Of a stretch of DNA of 8,850 nt, positions 6,934 to 8,850 are shown piece by piece. The stretch's first letter is position 1. Each line of letters starts with the position of its first letter. The position numbers and the translations under genes were made by a program. The DNA comes from Prevotellaceae bacterium (lineage in GTDB: Bacteria; Bacteroidota; Bacteroidia; Bacteroidales; UBA932): the NCBI GenBank assembly GCA_031259655.1, contig JAIRLF010000229.1:1-8850 (forward strand). The letters are read 5' to 3'. Below the pieces are notes generated by a model. That model searched no databases and was not told the origin of the DNA. It was given only the letters and a program-made list of their open reading frames with translations.

Positions 6934-8850
6934 TTAGAACGTTAACTGTATTCCTCCCGAAATGTTACGTACGGGAGAGTAAACGTTAACAGAAGCGTTT
7001 CCCGTATAGGAATAACGAGGGTCCAGACCCTTGCGGGCTGACCAGAAACTCAGATTCTCGCCGGCAACATATATGCGAAACTTGGAAATGTTATTAAACA
7101 AATCCTTAGGCAAGGTGTAACCAACATTGAACGACTGGAAGTTCAGATAGCTTGCGTTTACCAGAAACCGGTCCGAAGCGGAAACGCTGTACGAATCGCC
7201 GTATTGCCAGCGTGGAATATCGCTCGATGTGTTATTGGGACTCCAAGCCTTGGCATAATCAACGTGAAAAGTAGAACCGGCGTCGTTAGGGTCCACAGAA
7301 GGACCCATTAAATACTGATAACGAGTGTCGAAAATCTTTCCGCCCAGCTGATAATCAAATGTAGCGGATGCATCAAAGTTCCATGCACGCAAAGTAAGGC
7401 TGAAACCGCCGAATATCTTGGGCAAAAGCGAACCAAGCGCATATCTTGACGCTTCGTTGTATTGCGTAGTCGTTCGCGAATAATTCTTCCCGGGTTTAGC
7501 GGTAGACCCTTGCAAATCATCGTCTATCCAGTAAAGCGCCTCGCCCTGGTCGTTCACCCCTGCATACTTGGCGCGGAAAGCGTTGTACAATGGACCGCCC
7601 ACTTCATACCACTGCGACGATTCTGTGAAACCTCCGTTATCCACAATCTTTGCTTCGGGCAAACTGAGAATCTTGTTCGCATTGTGCGACAGGTTCGTAG
7701 ACACAACCAAGTCGATATCCTTAGTACGAACAACAGCGCCGGTCAAAGTCAATTCGACTCCCGTGTTACGAATATCGCCCACGTTACCGTAATAACCGCG
7801 CGAACCGGCAGATTCCGGCACCGACAGCCAGAACAGCAAGTCTGTCACTTTCTTGTTATAAACATCTACATTTCCTGTCAAGCGATTCTTCCAAAAACCG
7901 AACTCAACGCCGACGTTGAAATTTGTAGTCGTTTCCCAAGTAATATTAGGATTCCCTATCCGATAAAACGACGGCGACATCTCCGTATCGGATACTTTCG
8001 ATAACGAATACAAATCGGTGTAAGCCCAAGCGCCGATATCGTCGTTACCCTGTTGCCCGACAGACGCCTTTAGTTTCAACAGATTTATCCAGTCGAAGTC
8101 AGCCAAAAACGCCTCCTTGTTCAAAAGCCATGCGCCGCCTGCCGACCAGAAGTTACCCCACTGATTTTCTTTCGCAAAATACGAAGAAGCGTCGCGACGA
8201 TAAGACAGAGACGCAAAATACTTCTCCGCATAATCATACTGGGCGCTGACAAAATAACCGTCCACATTGTATCCCGTAGTATAAGACTGAGCGTCGGCAG
8301 GGTCGGCAAACGCATTTATTTCCGGTATATCGGGAGTGAATCCGCCCCGCGCCATAGCGTACAGATACTTGGTTGTTGTCCTGTAATACTCGTGACCCAG
8401 CATAACGCTTACACTGTGCTCTCCGAAATCCTGAAAATAAGTTAACGACTGTATATTGTTAGTCCTTAACGCTGAAGTAATCGACTTGGTAAGCTCTCCG
8501 TTGACGCCAACCTTAGGACCGTAAAACGGATTCTGATAATCCGAACCGTATGTCTGTCCCCAAATAACGGAACTTGTTACATTCGCTTTCAGAAAATCGG
8601 TGAAGTTAACATCGACCGTGAAGTTACCGTTCAATTGATTACCTTCCGAGGTAACTTTGTTGTAACGGTTCGAACCTAAGGGATTACCTGTCTGCAGAAA
8701 AGCGCGGGGTACGCCATAGTTTTGCGCGGCAACTCCATAGTCGTATGCTTCACGTCCCATATCGTCTTTCTTGATAACTACATTGCCTTTTTCGTCTACC
8801 ACTCGGATATATACGGGATAAATAGGAGCAATCATCGAAGTGTAGTACAT
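6934..8850 (-). CDS. SusC/RagA-family TonB-dependent receptor, C-terminal 638 residues
   Basis: This is the 3' part of a SusC-like outer-membrane barrel whose start lies right of the window. The Met at 8850 is the window edge and probably internal. Full-length SusC proteins are about 1000 residues, so the signal peptide, N-terminal extension, TonB box and plug are not visible; the fragment is barrel. Family features are RRDASSYF (218-225), GGAWLLNKEAF (238-248), LKASVGQQGND (260-270), then near the end GENLSFW (597-603) and KGLDPR (607-612), with the strand GGIQLTF ending in the terminal Phe recognised by the Bam machinery. Amphipathic beta-strands alternate with loops throughout and no frame break is seen. 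With SusD 23 bp downstream it should form the SusCD importer, opened with TonB energy. The ligand is unknown: no glycoside hydrolase, peptidase or regulator of the locus is in view. Confidence 0.95.
   Translation of the reverse strand: MYYTSMIAPIYPVYIRVVDEKGNVVIKKDDMGREAYDYGVAAQNYGVPRAFLQTGNPLGSNRYNKVTSEGNQLNGNFTVDVNFTDFLKANVTSSVIWGQTYGSDYQNPFYGPKVGVNGELTKSITSALRTNNIQSLTYFQDFGEHSVSVMLGHEYYRTTTKYLYAMARGGFTPDIPEINAFADPADAQSYTTGYNVDGYFVSAQYDYAEKYFASLSYRRDASSYFAKENQWGNFWSAGGAWLLNKEAFLADFDWINLLKLKASVGQQGNDDIGAWAYTDLYSLSKVSDTEMSPSFYRIGNPNITWETTTNFNVGVEFGFWKNRLTGNVDVYNKKVTDLLFWLSVPESAGSRGYYGNVGDIRNTGVELTLTGAVVRTKDIDLVVSTNLSHNANKILSLPEAKIVDNGGFTESSQWYEVGGPLYNAFRAKYAGVNDQGEALYWIDDDLQGSTAKPGKNYSRTTTQYNEASRYALGSLLPKIFGGFSLTLRAWNFDASATFDYQLGGKIFDTRYQYLMGPSVDPNDAGSTFHVDYAKAWSPNNTSSDIPRWQYGDSYSVSASDRFLVNASYLNFQSFNVGYTLPKDLFNNISKFRIYVAGENLSFWSARKGLDPRYSYTGNASVNVYSPVRNISGGIQLTF

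Overview
The window looks like a chromosomal piece of a Bacteroidota (Bacteroidales-like) genome. The evidence is an adjacent SusC/SusD pair with a third lipoprotein gene, a TAnnTTTG-type promoter, AT-rich leaders without a clear Shine-Dalgarno sequence, a Bacteroides-like 348-residue ketol-acid reductoisomerase, and lipoprotein signal peptides with acidic or K-E residues after the cysteine. All assignments are from sequence reading alone.

Layout, left to right. (1) 1-282 (+): the last 93 codons of a probable TldD/PmbA-family metallopeptidase. (2) 283-616: a gene-free convergent region with a small CGCAAAGAACG direct repeat, a 28-bp near-perfect palindrome and a hairpin. (3) 3721-617 (-): three closely packed genes, a small nitroreductase, ilvC and leuA, with gaps of 21 and 15 bp and a recognisable promoter before the nitroreductase. 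(4) 3722-4366: a 645-bp gene-free region with a 12-copy tandem repeat of mixed 21- and 22-bp units (3876-4140) and a strong intrinsic terminator (4289-4324). (5) 8850-4367 (-): a SusC-like TonB-dependent receptor (5' end outside the window), a SusD-like lipoprotein and a SusE-position lipoprotein, with gaps of 23 and 24 bp, ending at that terminator.

How the genes work together. IlvC makes the dihydroxy acid that dihydroxyacid dehydratase (IlvD, not in the window) converts to 2-oxoisovalerate, and LeuA draws that into leucine synthesis, so the pair brackets the valine/leucine branch point. The nitroreductase probably shares their transcript, but its substrate is unknown. The Sus-type genes form an outer-membrane nutrient uptake unit: SusD and the third lipoprotein bind a ligand at the cell surface and SusC imports it with TonB energy. 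No degradative enzyme or regulator lies in the window, so the ligand cannot be predicted.

The metabolic and uptake genes are ordinary for the group. The least explained element is the mosaic tandem repeat between the two transcription units. I found no convincing new defence, mobile or RNA-guided system.
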